Origin: a virus
Direction: 5' to 3' (one strand)
Virus record (IMG/VR): IMGVR_UViG_3300023176_001489
Span: 1-39,472 of that record
Length of the DNA stretch: 39,472 nucleotides
Shown: one piece after another, positions 27,888-36,784 of the stretch
Layout of the letters: every line of letters begins with the position of its first letter
How positions within the stretch are numbered: position 1 is the first letter of the stretch
Notes under the pieces: model-generated
Told to the model about the DNA's origin: nothing
The model's input: only the letters and a program-made list of their open reading frames with translations
Database searches by the model: none
Position numbers and translations under genes: made by a program

Positions 27888-28730
27888 TCATTTTTCTACG
27901 AATATGTTTTTAACATTTCCTTTAAATATATAGTGGCCCACGTGATCTAAGTTAACTAGTGGATCTAACCATACCTCACCGCCCAATGCCTGCCAGCGGC
28001 GACAGAACGCATAATCTTCTGACAAAAATCTTTTTGTTTCAGGCTCATGCATTGTATCGAAAAAGAGATAAGTCCATTTTTCAAATTCTGGATCTAAATG
28101 TAAATCATTATTGAAGTATAACTCAGGATATGATTCAATCATTTTTTCAATTACTGAACGTTTTATCAGCATAAATCCAGTTGCTGCGTCTTTTAACTCT
28201 ACTAATCCATTTGTAAACTGTACACCTTTATCTGTTTCATTATCTATAAATTTGAAATTTAAAGCATAGTTTGCACCGTGCGATGCTAACATGTCAGTAT
28301 CAACTTCTGGATCGTTTGTTATTGTTTTTTTGATATGTTTCCAACCTATATCTTTTTTAGGATATGCACCCACGATAATATCTTTATCATGTTGTAACAT
28401 ATGTAAAATATCTAAAGCATCAAAATTAATATCTGCGTCAATAAACATTAAATGCGTTGCGTTTGGATTTGCCATCATATAAGCAACCATGTGACAGCGG
28501 GCCCTTGATACAAGAGACTCGTTTGCTGATGTTGTTACTGAATATGGGATTTGATACTTTGTGAACATCATATGCGCTCTACTCCAAGAGCGAAAAAATG
28601 GTTCAGTTATTTGTCCACCGTAGCATGGTGTACAATAATGTACATGCGTATTTTTAATAAATTCTAAATCAATTTCTTTTCTAAATTGTTTTAGATTTTC
28701 TATTATCTGTTGGCTCAATCTTACTTCCAC
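27888..28730 (-). CDS. Glycosyltransferase, GT-A fold
   Basis: A 280-residue GT-A type glycosyltransferase. HVHYCTPCYGGQITEPFF begins the nucleotide-sugar domain, ARCHMVAYMMANPNATHLMFIDADI gives the D-x-D metal motif (DAD), and FLSEDYAFCRRWQALGGEVWLDP is the acceptor-side ED motif. It transfers a sugar from an activated donor, possibly one made by the epimerase at 21286-22200, to phage DNA, a virion protein or host glycan. The start appears to be GTG (28728-28730), with no good Shine-Dalgarno. It has its own sigma70-like promoter. Confidence 0.85.
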   Translation of the reverse strand: MEVRLSQQIIENLKQFRKEIDLEFIKNTHVHYCTPCYGGQITEPFFRSWSRAHMMFTKYQIPYSVTTSANESLVSRARCHMVAYMMANPNATHLMFIDADINFDALDILHMLQHDKDIIVGAYPKKDIGWKHIKKTITNDPEVDTDMLASHGANYALNFKFIDNETDKGVQFTNGLVELKDAATGFMLIKRSVIEKMIESYPELYFNNDLHLDPEFEKWTYLFFDTMHEPETKRFLSEDYAFCRRWQALGGEVWLDPLVNLDHVGHYIFKGNVKNIFVEK

Positions 28731-28752
28731 TTCAATGTGTTTATACTACTAG

Positions 28753-28781
28753 ATAATAATAGGATCTGGTCCCAAAGTCAA
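28753..28781 (-). promoter_or_regulatory. Sigma70-type promoter of the glycosyltransferase
   Basis: TTGACT (28776-28781), 17-nt spacer, TATTAT (28753-28758) on the minus strand; the -35 overlaps the end of the upstream gene. Confidence 0.5.
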
Positions 28782-29512
28782 GACTTTTCCTCTTCTTTAT
28801 CATCTTTTTTATTAACGTCTGAAGTTTTCGCTTGTCCCCAATTTGGATTTGCTAACCAAGATTTAGCTGCACGGGATGATGGGGGTGTAACCAAAAATTT
28901 GTCAATTGACTTTTCAACATTTTTGAAATTTTCAGCACGTTCAGGATCTTCTAAGCCGCCACTGTTATCTATAACGTGGAAGTTAGCTGCGCCAAATATT
29001 TGTTGAAATTTCATAAGATTATCTTGTACGGTACGCCACATCTTAGTAACCATTTCAGAAGGTATACTTCTAGGGCGCTGTAAATTTCTATCTTGTGCTA
29101 CTTCTTCGCTTGTGTTTACAAATAGCATCATTGTATCATAACCTAGTGCTTTTAGTTTTTCATTAGCTTTTGATACTTTAGCAACATCTTTGCCAGTGCC
29201 GTCAATGATCATTCCAAGTCTACCATCAATATAAACATGCTCTTTACCTTTTGTTAACTCTTTAGCACGATTACGTGTAGCTTGTCCAGCATCACTACCA
29301 ATGGTTTCTGGATCTAATGGCATATCTTGTTTTTTCATAAGATATTCAAATATATCATCGCTGTTTACAGTTTTAAGTCCTGTACCAGATAATAGTTTAG
29401 ATGCGACAAATGATTTTCCACTTCCAGGTCCGCCTGCCATAAATACTGCTTTGAAAATATGAGGATCGTTTGGACCCTCTTCCAGTGGACTTATAATATC
29501 ATTGACTTTCAT
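28778..29512 (-). CDS. P-loop kinase, zeta-toxin/AAA_33-like
   Basis: A 244-residue nucleotide kinase fold. Walker A is GGPGSGKS in VFMAGGPGSGKSFVASKL (about residues 24-41). NSDDIFEYLMKK follows as in zeta-type and polynucleotide-kinase-like enzymes, IIDGTGKD is the Walker B-like strand, and DTMMLFVNTSEEVAQDRNLQRPRSIPSEMV the lid. The C-terminus (KKDDKEEEKS) is charged. No antitoxin gene is adjacent, so a metabolic or nucleic-acid kinase is as likely as a toxin. The N-terminal MKVNDIISPLEEGPND resembles other virion-associated starts here. A late promoter with GGAG ribosome site precedes it, which fits a late or packaged protein. Confidence 0.8.
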   Translation of the reverse strand: MKVNDIISPLEEGPNDPHIFKAVFMAGGPGSGKSFVASKLLSGTGLKTVNSDDIFEYLMKKQDMPLDPETIGSDAGQATRNRAKELTKGKEHVYIDGRLGMIIDGTGKDVAKVSKANEKLKALGYDTMMLFVNTSEEVAQDRNLQRPRSIPSEMVTKMWRTVQDNLMKFQQIFGAANFHVIDNSGGLEDPERAENFKNVEKSIDKFLVTPPSSRAAKSWLANPNWGQAKTSDVNKKDDKEEEKS

Positions 29513-29536
29513 GGTAAAACTCCAATTAATTTATAG

Positions 29537-29544
29537 TATTTATC
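29537..29544 (-). promoter_or_regulatory. T4-type late promoter box (GATAAATA)
   Basis: Minus-strand GATAAATACTATAAATTAATT, close to the extended T4 late consensus TATAAATACTATT, 24 nt before the P-loop kinase start. Confidence 0.72.
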
Positions 29545-31606
29545 ATTCGCCGTTATAAATGGCTTGTGCTTTAATTGAGTTCCAAGACCTAATCTCATTA
29601 TCTACTTTTAGTCTTAAAGATTTTAATATCTTATCTTGTTTTGGATATATATCATCTCTGTATAAAACTTTTAATTCTTGTTCTTTAGCACTATCCAAAT
29701 CCCCACCAGGTGTAGTATATCTCATTTCTTCTACACGATTACGTAATGATCTAGCTTCACGCTCTAGGTTCATAAGATTTTCTTCAATAATTCTGGATTG
29801 TCTTTTTTGACTTTCATCACGGAATTTTGCTTGATCCAAATATCTTTGTATCTCTTTATATGTAACTTGTGCGTCTGAACGTATTTCCATCATTCTTGGG
29901 AATATTTCATTTCTCCACGATTTAACTGCTCCTGAATTTACAGTAATTGGAATTAACTGCCTATCTTTGTTATCAAAAGATGGTATACTTAAATCAGTAT
30001 CTATAATTTTTGCTAAACGTGTCGCTGATGAAATAGCAGGATTCATTGCGTCATTTAGCGATGCTGCTAAATCGCTTAACGCATTTTGATTTAGTGAACC
30101 TCTATCAAGACCACTTAAAGTATCAATGCTAGGAGGTGATTCCAACTCTGGAACTTCTAATCTACTAGGCAAATCTTGTCTCAATCTTTCAATAATAGAA
30201 TTATTAGCTGATACAGAGTTACTTCCAGTTACTGGCTTTTCTACTATTTTTGTCTGTCCATCTGAACCGATAACTGTTTCAAAGTTAGATGTAAATATAC
30301 CAGACAGATCATCAAACAAGTCAAATAGATAAGCATTTATAGGTTGATATATACCTGCTAGTGAACTAAACGGTGACTGTGGGACACCAGAACTTTTACT
30401 TGCTTTATCTTTTGCTTCTGCCATGCGCATATTCACAGCATTTTTATTTGCTCTTGGATCTGTTTCTGTTGGTATTACAAATCTAGGTGTAGGTACTGCT
30501 AACGGCGCATTAAGTAAATTCGCCGCTGATTTTAGTTCATCTGAGCCAGTGTTCAATAGTACTGCTAATTTACAAGGATCTAACATAGCACCAGCCATTG
30601 CGATTGATTTTAGCTTACTAGTAATTTGATCCATCATATTAGAAAGACCTGCGATTTCTCCAGCAATCTGGTTAGTTATACTTGATATAGCATTAAGAGC
30701 ACCTGATGCTAAACCGCCTAATGTACCTAGTGTTGCTCCTAGACCACCTAATGCGCTATTAACAATACTAGACAAACCACTAATAATGTTACTAATGTTA
30801 TCTGATATACCACCAACTAAACCATTGATTATACCCGATAAACCATTTTTTACTGTATCAAAGAAACCTAAAATCCCGGTGCCTTCCAGTATATTCATAA
30901 TAGAATTCCCAGCATTATTAAGAAGATCAAATGCACCATCAAATGCACCTGACATAATGCCCATTAGTTCATTGAAAAGAGAACAACTAGTATCACGCTC
31001 CCCGAACTGTGCGTTTAAACCTGCTAGTGTGTCTGCGTCTTCTAATGTTTGTGGCAAATCTAGTATTTGATTTTCAGTATGGGATTTTAAACTATTAAAC
31101 ATATCAATAGCAAGACCGCCAATTATGGCACCTTTTAAAATATCATCAAATTTAACACCTGTATTACTAAGAACTGCTGCTAAAATTGTACTTTTTGTTA
31201 GACTGCTTCCGCCTAAATTTGTATCTGACAATAAATTGAATACAATATTAGTATCACTAAGAGCAGACACTCCTGGGTGAGCAGAATATGTTGTATAGTT
31301 AGCAATCCCGTTAGAAGCAACTGATAGGTATGGATTACTGAAATTATTTGATGCTATCTCACTTGAAATTATACCTAGAGCTTTTTGTCTATTAAATTGC
31401 TCTTCAGTTGCATTTAAGTCAGCTAACGTAGATGGGTCTAGACCAATATTATTCGATTGATCATAATATGATACTGGAGTGTTTACTGCTTCGCCTAAAC
31501 TTTCAAGTATCGCAGAGTCAGACGTAGGAGTGTTGGTTGATGTTAAAGCACCACCTCCTTTTCTTATAAACTCCTGGTATAGTCTTTCAAACTCTGCTTC
31601 GCTCAT
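29543..31606 (-). CDS. Large virion protein with Gly-rich hydrophobic centre
   Basis: A 687-residue protein, probably part of the baseplate or tail because it follows a PAAR spike gene. Residues about 205-345 are rich in Gly, Ser, Ile, Leu and Ala in repeating patterns (LVGGISDNISNIISGLSSIV, LGGLGATLGTLGGLASGALN), resembling amphipathic helices that insert in membranes or line a tube. Residues 560-687 are helical and charged (EIQRYLDQAKFRDESQKRQS, LMNLEREARSLRNRVEEM). Three Cys are visible at most. I cannot assign a T4 counterpart. The start is 4 nt after the PAAR stop. Confidence 0.72.
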   Translation of the reverse strand: MSEAEFERLYQEFIRKGGGALTSTNTPTSDSAILESLGEAVNTPVSYYDQSNNIGLDPSTLADLNATEEQFNRQKALGIISSEIASNNFSNPYLSVASNGIANYTTYSAHPGVSALSDTNIVFNLLSDTNLGGSSLTKSTILAAVLSNTGVKFDDILKGAIIGGLAIDMFNSLKSHTENQILDLPQTLEDADTLAGLNAQFGERDTSCSLFNELMGIMSGAFDGAFDLLNNAGNSIMNILEGTGILGFFDTVKNGLSGIINGLVGGISDNISNIISGLSSIVNSALGGLGATLGTLGGLASGALNAISSITNQIAGEIAGLSNMMDQITSKLKSIAMAGAMLDPCKLAVLLNTGSDELKSAANLLNAPLAVPTPRFVIPTETDPRANKNAVNMRMAEAKDKASKSSGVPQSPFSSLAGIYQPINAYLFDLFDDLSGIFTSNFETVIGSDGQTKIVEKPVTGSNSVSANNSIIERLRQDLPSRLEVPELESPPSIDTLSGLDRGSLNQNALSDLAASLNDAMNPAISSATRLAKIIDTDLSIPSFDNKDRQLIPITVNSGAVKSWRNEIFPRMMEIRSDAQVTYKEIQRYLDQAKFRDESQKRQSRIIEENLMNLEREARSLRNRVEEMRYTTPGGDLDSAKEQELKVLYRDDIYPKQDKILKSLRLKVDNEIRSWNSIKAQAIYNGE

Positions 31607-31610
31607 CTTT

Positions 31611-31925
31611 TTATCCGTTAGCTATTACGTTACTCGATCCACTTGCTACACGAATGCCGCAACTAAATGAATCGTTTATTCTTCCTAATGGTCGACCATT
31701 TACATACACGTTCGGTGAACCCGCTGCCAATGGTGTTGTGTGTGGTATACAAATGATACCGGTTGGTGTAGAATGCGGCACACCGTGTGGTGTATCTCTG
31801 TCACCTTTTCTAAAAGCCAACTTACCATTAATAATCACATTTTCAGAACCAATAGAACATTGTCCAGGTCCGCAGGGATTGTGTGCTGTAGTTCTATCTG
31901 TTGTTCTCGCTGCTCCTGGCATCAA
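31611..31925 (-). CDS. PAAR-domain spike tip protein
   Basis: A 104-residue PAAR protein, the sharp cone that caps the central spike of contractile tails and type VI secretion systems. Visible features are PGAARTTDRTTAHNPCGPG, repeated short strands (VIINGKLAFRKGDRDTPHG, VYVNGRPLGRINDSFSCG) and SSNVIANG at the end. Metal ligands are likely His15, His47 and His62 with Cys near the tip. Its start overlaps the preceding gene by 4 nt (ATGA). It marks the phage as a contractile-tailed myovirus. Confidence 0.9.
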   Translation of the reverse strand: MMPGAARTTDRTTAHNPCGPGQCSIGSENVIINGKLAFRKGDRDTPHGVPHSTPTGIICIPHTTPLAAGSPNVYVNGRPLGRINDSFSCGIRVASGSSNVIANG

Positions 31926-32266
31926 TCTTCCTGTTCTGATTTTTCTAATTCATCAAATTCTTCTATCGCTTGCTTGATAACTTCTTTGTAATTATCAGCA
32001 TGTCCTTGCCAGGTTTTCATAGATGAAATTATTGTTGATTTATTAATAATTATGTCGCTATTAGATTTCCCAGTCACTGAAAACGGAATGAAATTATAAC
32101 CGCCTTCTGGGTTACCATCAGATGGTGGATTAGGAATAATATGCGCAGGACAATTTAGTGTAATTGTGTTTTCATCTTCTGATACAAACACACCTAAGGT
32201 CTCTGGCATACTAGGCATAACTACTGTGACTACATCGCCTTCTTTATATTTCTTTTCTACAAGCAT
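31922..32266 (-). CDS. Small beta-barrel-like protein of the tail cluster
   Basis: A 114-residue protein with a short SH3/Sm-like beta pattern in the first 70 residues (KYKEGDVVTVVMPSMPETLG, DENTITLNCPAHI, GYNFIPFSVTGKSN) and a helical acidic tail (YKEVIKQAIEEFDELEKSEQ). Family not recognised. It leads the PAAR and large virion genes, overlapping PAAR by 4 nt, with its own late promoter and AGGAG ribosome site. It could be a baseplate assembly factor or a post-transcriptional regulator with Sm-type fold. Confidence 0.72.
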   Translation of the reverse strand: MLVEKKYKEGDVVTVVMPSMPETLGVFVSEDENTITLNCPAHIIPNPPSDGNPEGGYNFIPFSVTGKSNSDIIINKSTIISSMKTWQGHADNYKEVIKQAIEEFDELEKSEQED

Positions 32267-32288
32267 TATATACTCCTGTTTTATACTG

Positions 32289-32296
32289 TATTTATT
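32289..32296 (-). promoter_or_regulatory. T4-type late promoter box (AATAAATA)
   Basis: Minus-strand AAATAAATACAGTATAAAAC lies 22 nt before the start of the PAAR-cluster leader gene, followed by AGGAG. Confidence 0.6.
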
Positions 32297-32314
32297 TCTT
32301 TATTATATACTAAG

Positions 32315-32761
32315 TTATTTTTTATCTCTGAATTTTAGAGTTTCTAGTATAAAATCTTGTGAATGACGCTCTATTACATTTAAATCATCTTTAACGTCTT
32401 CATACTTTTCAAGTTTACCACTGCGTCTATTTAATACATATCCGTCAACAACACATATCAAATATATGTCGCCATGTAGCAAATCATGTACTAATAATAA
32501 TTCTGGATTTTTATTTGAATGTGAATGATGTACTGTATAAAAACAACCTAAACCATTACCGCTATTTGTGTAAAACTCTTCGTTAATATATTCCCAAACA
32601 TCAGGCCAAGTTTTTGGATTATCATAGTCAAATCCTTGAGCATGATAATCCAATTGTTTCCACCAGTCTATGACTTCTTGTAAGTTTTTTTCTGTAAAGT
32701 TATTTTTAACTTTCAGACGTAATTGACGCCACTCATAAAGTAGCGTAGATTTGTCTTTCAT
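32315..32761 (-). CDS. Unknown protein in the structural cluster
   Basis: A 148-residue protein. STLLYEWRQLRLKVKNNFTE and LQEVIDWWKQLDYHAQGFDY form N-terminal helices; WPDVWEYINEEFYTNSGNGLG and ELLLVHDLLHGDIYLICVVDGYVLN make a mixed domain with several Trp. It is not a recognised family. It lies directly downstream of the 827-residue fibre-like gene with abutting ends, so it is probably cotranscribed with it. Confidence 0.72.
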   Translation of the reverse strand: MKDKSTLLYEWRQLRLKVKNNFTEKNLQEVIDWWKQLDYHAQGFDYDNPKTWPDVWEYINEEFYTNSGNGLGCFYTVHHSHSNKNPELLLVHDLLHGDIYLICVVDGYVLNRRSGKLEKYEDVKDDLNVIERHSQDFILETLKFRDKK

Positions 32762-35245
32762 TTACATTGACCATCTTTTTACTGTGTAACTAATTTCTGT
32801 AGTCCATCCTGAATCTTGTGTAAAATATATTTGTAAGTCATTGCCTAATTCTGCTACAGAATCAAGATTTACTTGTTGCGTTTCAGATAAGAATGTTGTC
32901 ACATCCCAATTTGGATCTGAGTTTTCACAAATAACATCATCTCCAACTTGTATTGTTCTGACATTATCAATTGAATTCATAACTGTTTCTAAGTAGTTAT
33001 CAATTCTAAACTTTTCATCATTTCTAATACGAACAACATCTTGTCTTTTCACATCAAACTGTATATTAGAAAATTCTGTTTCTGGATACATTGCAGCAAA
33101 CCCATCATTATTAAAGTCTTGCCAGAATTCAGTATGGTCATCTGTTAGTTTGGCTTGTGAAATACCATGTGGCCATCCGTTAATAACTTTAAGTTGTCCA
33201 GTACGTAAGAACTGTCTACTTGGACTTTTTTGTATTAGCGAATAATCAACAAAGAATGTTGTGTTTACATCATAAAGATATCTTAAGAATATACCAGTTT
33301 CTTCACTGTATACCTTTTTAAATAAACTAGAACGTCTACCAGTATGATGTGATAATGCTGATAGATGCTGGTCTGCGAATAACTGATTATATGAGTTTTC
33401 TGTGATTACTTCGACATTTCTGCGAGAACGAGCATAATATGGTGCTTCAAACTCAGGAACATCAACGTGTTCTACAAATACAGTATCTGCAAAATCAACT
33501 TGTTCTGGTGATCCTACACGTTCTTTTGTATAATATAATGATCTGTGTAGATTGTTATATTCATAATCTGTAAAACTTAGATGACCTTCCCAGTCTCTTT
33601 CTCTGATTGTGATTGTCGCCGTCCCGCCTTCTACATCTGGTTTACCATACATTAACTGTTGTGGTAGCATATCTTGTAGAGCAATTTTTTCAGTTAAAAA
33701 TATAGGAATAAATGTATCATTATATCTGAAATACTGATTTACTTCTTCAATAGACATACCATCTACACTTTGTCCTTCCGGTATAGAAGCAAGTCTCGGT
33801 TCAAGTGAATCAAACTCTGAGATTATAAGTTTTAAACTTTGTTGTAAGTCTCTACTATAGTCTACATAATAGTCACCGACTACTAACGGATCACCATTAC
33901 TTCTTTGATCTGGCTTCTCAATAGGTGTTGGTATTAAATCTTGTGTGTCTATATCAGTTGTATGGAATTGGAAGTCTTCTAAGTTATAAAAATATTTTAC
34001 TATGACTTCATCTCTACCATTAATCAGTGTTTCGTCTGCTAAGTAAATATCACCATGTACTAACGGTTCGCCGCTATAACCATACATACCAACATCAAAA
34101 TACCAGAATATTAAATTTGGACTTGTTGCTGGATCAATAATAGAAGCATGGTCATAGACAAATGTTACTTCATCTTCTGTACCTTTGAATTTTGTAATCG
34201 TTACTTCCCATCTACCGTTTGAATCGAATTCAAATGCATCAACTAAGTTGTCTGCTAGATGGTGCGTTGTACTATTGTTAACGATAGTCGCTTCGCCGGT
34301 TGCGTTATGCTCTTTACCAAGTAAACTCCAACCCCAATTTTTCTTTTTCCAATAACGAACTGCGCCGTCACCAATAACAACTGAAACATCGCCTACGATT
34401 CCTTCAGCATCTAATGGTTTAACCATATCTCCTGTATAGTCAACATCAGCATTGACTGGCTCGGTAGAACCTGCATCATGTACATTGTCTACTACATGGT
34501 GTACCCATTCCGTTCCGTCCCATTCAAACAATCCCCATTCAGATTTATTCATATTATAAAAGTCACGTTGCGGTGCGATGTCTTGCGCAAAAATAGGAGT
34601 ATTATGGCGTAAATATACAGTTACATCTGTTATGTCTCTGATAGGGTCATATGATGTTGAAACAACAGAACCTTGTGTGTAATCTTCAACGTCAACTACT
34701 TCTAAAACTTCACCGTCGCCATTTAATGGACCAACGCCAGTAGCAGTAAACTTCACATTGACTTTGTTTTCTTCAGCACCTAGTAATGTGTAATCAGTAT
34801 TACCCACTACTTTAATTACATAAGTTTTGCCTTTATCTATTTCAGATGATTTAACTCTGTCATCAGCATAGATAAACTGTTTTAAATAAACAATCTCACC
34901 AGGTGTAAATTCGACTTCACCATCCCACTCTACATTCTGTAGATAAAAATGCATAGCATTTATCATAACATCTACATCGGGGACACCTCTTATAACTAAG
35001 TCTTCGTCAACCTTTAAACCTAGATGCTGATATGGGTTATCAGAACTATCTAACCATGTTTGAATAATAGCATGTGCGTTGGCAAATACATCGAATTGTA
35101 CTTCATCAATAGACTCATCAATACCAACAAATAATTGATTGGTATCAGTGGTGAAACCCATTTCACCTGTATCTAATGTGTTCACACCAATGTGTTCACG
35201 TAACCCACGTCTTAATAGAATTTTTACGTTTGTTGTCGCCATCAT
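32762..35245 (-). CDS. Large tail fibre/baseplate-type structural protein
   Basis: An 827-residue protein, beta-rich and acidic. The start (TTNVKILLRRGLREHIGVNT, then LDTGEMGFTTDTNQLFVGID) matches the receptor-binding N-terminal segment seen in many phage fibres: L-R-R-G...GE-x-G-F-x-T-D-T-x-x-L-x-x-G. The middle carries repeated strand-turn patterns (YDPIRDITDVTVYLRHNTP, YTGDMVKPLDAEGIVGDVSVVIGDGAVRYW). The C-terminus ends TQDSGWTTEISYTVKRWSM. It is very likely a virion protein but the exact place is not known. It has a late promoter; the TTAGGAG ribosome site lies in the loop of a 7-bp hairpin. Confidence 0.82.
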   Translation of the reverse strand: MMATTNVKILLRRGLREHIGVNTLDTGEMGFTTDTNQLFVGIDESIDEVQFDVFANAHAIIQTWLDSSDNPYQHLGLKVDEDLVIRGVPDVDVMINAMHFYLQNVEWDGEVEFTPGEIVYLKQFIYADDRVKSSEIDKGKTYVIKVVGNTDYTLLGAEENKVNVKFTATGVGPLNGDGEVLEVVDVEDYTQGSVVSTSYDPIRDITDVTVYLRHNTPIFAQDIAPQRDFYNMNKSEWGLFEWDGTEWVHHVVDNVHDAGSTEPVNADVDYTGDMVKPLDAEGIVGDVSVVIGDGAVRYWKKKNWGWSLLGKEHNATGEATIVNNSTTHHLADNLVDAFEFDSNGRWEVTITKFKGTEDEVTFVYDHASIIDPATSPNLIFWYFDVGMYGYSGEPLVHGDIYLADETLINGRDEVIVKYFYNLEDFQFHTTDIDTQDLIPTPIEKPDQRSNGDPLVVGDYYVDYSRDLQQSLKLIISEFDSLEPRLASIPEGQSVDGMSIEEVNQYFRYNDTFIPIFLTEKIALQDMLPQQLMYGKPDVEGGTATITIRERDWEGHLSFTDYEYNNLHRSLYYTKERVGSPEQVDFADTVFVEHVDVPEFEAPYYARSRRNVEVITENSYNQLFADQHLSALSHHTGRRSSLFKKVYSEETGIFLRYLYDVNTTFFVDYSLIQKSPSRQFLRTGQLKVINGWPHGISQAKLTDDHTEFWQDFNNDGFAAMYPETEFSNIQFDVKRQDVVRIRNDEKFRIDNYLETVMNSIDNVRTIQVGDDVICENSDPNWDVTTFLSETQQVNLDSVAELGNDLQIYFTQDSGWTTEISYTVKRWSM

Positions 35246-35263
35246 GTAACTCCTAATTACATG
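35243..35263 (-). promoter_or_regulatory. Hairpin with RBS in the loop before the fibre-like gene
   Basis: Minus-strand CATGTAA (35257-35263), loop TTAGGAG, TTACATG (35243-35249), which overlaps the ATG. The 5' arm starts right after the late box, so a late transcript would lack most of it. Confidence 0.55.
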
Positions 35264-35952
35264 TATTTATCAAAATATGCTTGAACCTTCTCCGCCCATT
35301 CTAACGAATATTTTTCAAACTCTTCTCCTTCAACGACAAACTCCTGATAATTTCCTAGATTATCTGCTTCTGCATCCCAACCAATCATCATAATGACAAT
35401 CGTTTTAATATCAGTTCCATATAATTCATTATGTGCTGCTGCGTATGCCGCACCCTGTAGAAAGTAATCATCGATCCATTCACGTTTCTTTGGCTTGCGT
35501 GTAGTCTTAAAGTCAATGATAGCAGGCTTACCTTTATATACACCAACACAGTCTGTTGTACCAGCATACAGTCCAGGATAGTATAGCGGAACTTCTGTTC
35601 CCCAAACTTCATCAACACTAGACAATCCTTCTCTAATAACAATGTCAGATAGTTCTTTTGCCATCTGATGAATTAGATTATTTCCGTCTGGGCGACTTTC
35701 TTCAAGTATGAATTTTTCTAAATGTAAGTGAACTTGTGTACCAATACCAGTAGCAAGTCTCATAATTCGATCCGCTTCTTCATCACCAACACGCTTTCGC
35801 CATTCGTGTAGTGCTGTCTTATCTTTTAACGCACTTAAAACAGTTGTAACGCTTGGTAATGGTTTGCCCCCTGGCGTTTGATAGTGACGGGAACCGTTCA
35901 CGTTCACTCGCTCCAGGGGGCTATATGTATAAGTTTCTTTTAGCATACACAT
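35257..35952 (-). CDS. PD-(D/E)XK exonuclease-like protein (RecB nuclease fold)
   Basis: A 231-residue PD-(D/E)XK nuclease. PSVTTVLSALKDKTALHEWRKR is the usual entry; GIGTQVHLHLEKF gives the conserved His, GLYAGTTDCVGVYKGKPAIIDFKTT carries Asp and D-F-K (the D-x-n-D-x-K core), and YFLQGAAYAAAHNELYG holds the QxxxY motif. Family members are Cas4/RecB-like and act in recombination, repair or host DNA breakdown. The gene sits alone among structural genes. A TTGTAA - 17 nt - TATACT promoter (35953-35981) would start transcription near the third codon ATG (35944-35946), so that may be the real start. Confidence 0.87.
   Translation of the reverse strand: MCMLKETYTYSPLERVNVNGSRHYQTPGGKPLPSVTTVLSALKDKTALHEWRKRVGDEEADRIMRLATGIGTQVHLHLEKFILEESRPDGNNLIHQMAKELSDIVIREGLSSVDEVWGTEVPLYYPGLYAGTTDCVGVYKGKPAIIDFKTTRKPKKREWIDDYFLQGAAYAAAHNELYGTDIKTIVIMMIGWDAEADNLGNYQEFVVEGEEFEKYSLEWAEKVQAYFDKYM
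35264..35271 (-). promoter_or_regulatory. T4-type late promoter box (GATAAATA) of the fibre-like gene
   Basis: Minus-strand TTTTGATAAATACATG, 18 nt before the start codon, inside the last codons of the nuclease gene. Confidence 0.68.
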
Positions 35953-35975
35953 AGTATACTATATTTTAAAATGAA

Positions 35976-36470
35976 TTACAAGTGTTTTGTTAATTCTTCA
36001 ATCATTTTTGCTTTTGTATGTCTGCGGTCTAGTTGAACACCTAGATTTTCTTCTGCCCATAGATCAATTTCTTTTTTAGTCATAGACATAAAATCCGGTG
36101 GATCAGGTGCAAACTGTACAGTAGCTACATGCATATCTTTTGTATCTACTACTATGGGATCCACAGAAGTAGTAACAACCAATTCTTCAGTTGCTTGAAC
36201 TTTTGCTTCAGTTAGTTTCTCTATTTCAGCAGTTGCTTGTTCTAGCTTTTCTTTTACTAAACGATCATGTTCTTCTTTTTCACGTTGTACTTTAGCAAGA
36301 TATTTTCTACTTTCTTTTATTTCCAATATCTCTCTGCGTTTTGCTGCTACTTCTGGAGGTAGAGCATTAAGTGGATCAGATTTTGCTGCTGCTGCTTTTT
36401 CGATAAATTTTGTCATTTCTTTTTTAGAAATAACTTCAATATCTTTATTTCCTTTAATAATAAGTGGCAT
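35976..36470 (-). CDS. Coiled-coil protein with C-terminal SAP/HeH-like motif
   Basis: A 164-residue protein. Residues about 15-100 are long charged helices with a coiled-coil pattern (REILEIKESRKYLAKVQREK, LEQATAEIEKLTEAK). Residues 127-164 (SMTKKEIDLWAEENLGVQLD, KAKMIEELTKHL) form a short helix-extended-helix motif like SAP/HeH domains, which bind DNA or anchor to other proteins. Function is unknown. It follows the 103-residue gene by 2 nt in the scaffold-like cluster. Confidence 0.74.
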   Translation of the reverse strand: MPLIIKGNKDIEVISKKEMTKFIEKAAAAKSDPLNALPPEVAAKRREILEIKESRKYLAKVQREKEEHDRLVKEKLEQATAEIEKLTEAKVQATEELVVTTSVDPIVVDTKDMHVATVQFAPDPPDFMSMTKKEIDLWAEENLGVQLDRRHTKAKMIEELTKHL

Positions 36471-36472
36471 GA

Positions 36473-36784
36473 TTATATCCTCTTCTGTGTTGCTTTTTTA
36501 GCAAGTCTTTTAACTGCTTCACGTGATGTATCATCATTGCTAGAGGTTGGGGCTCCTTCTAGTTCGATGCTATCAATTGTAACATTCTGTACATATTTGC
36601 TACTACCTAATAAATCAACTAAACTTTCAGGTGTAACAGAATGTCCCAAATCTTCTAATTCACGTACCATAATATCAGTACCAATACTAGGAATACCATT
36701 GGCTTTTAAGCGAACCAAATACACATTGATATCATTCATAAGTTGCGATTTATAATTTTCGCTTAAAAGTGTAGATATTTTCAT
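36473..36784 (-). CDS. Unknown small protein in the head/tail gene cluster
   Basis: A 103-residue protein beginning MKISTLLSENYKSQLMNDIN, with a central GTDIMVRELEDLGHSVTPES segment like a small winged-helix fold and a basic C-terminus (EAVKRLAKKATQKRI). The start shares one base with the upstream stop. The N-terminal MKISTLLSE resembles the starts of other genes in this window and may be a targeting peptide. Confidence 0.74.
   Translation of the reverse strand: MKISTLLSENYKSQLMNDINVYLVRLKANGIPSIGTDIMVRELEDLGHSVTPESLVDLLGSSKYVQNVTIDSIELEGAPTSSNDDTSREAVKRLAKKATQKRI

Noticed and set aside
28778-29512. Zeta toxin of a toxin-antitoxin pair
   Set aside because: The fold is similar, but no epsilon-like antitoxin lies beside it, and a late promoter points to a late phage function.
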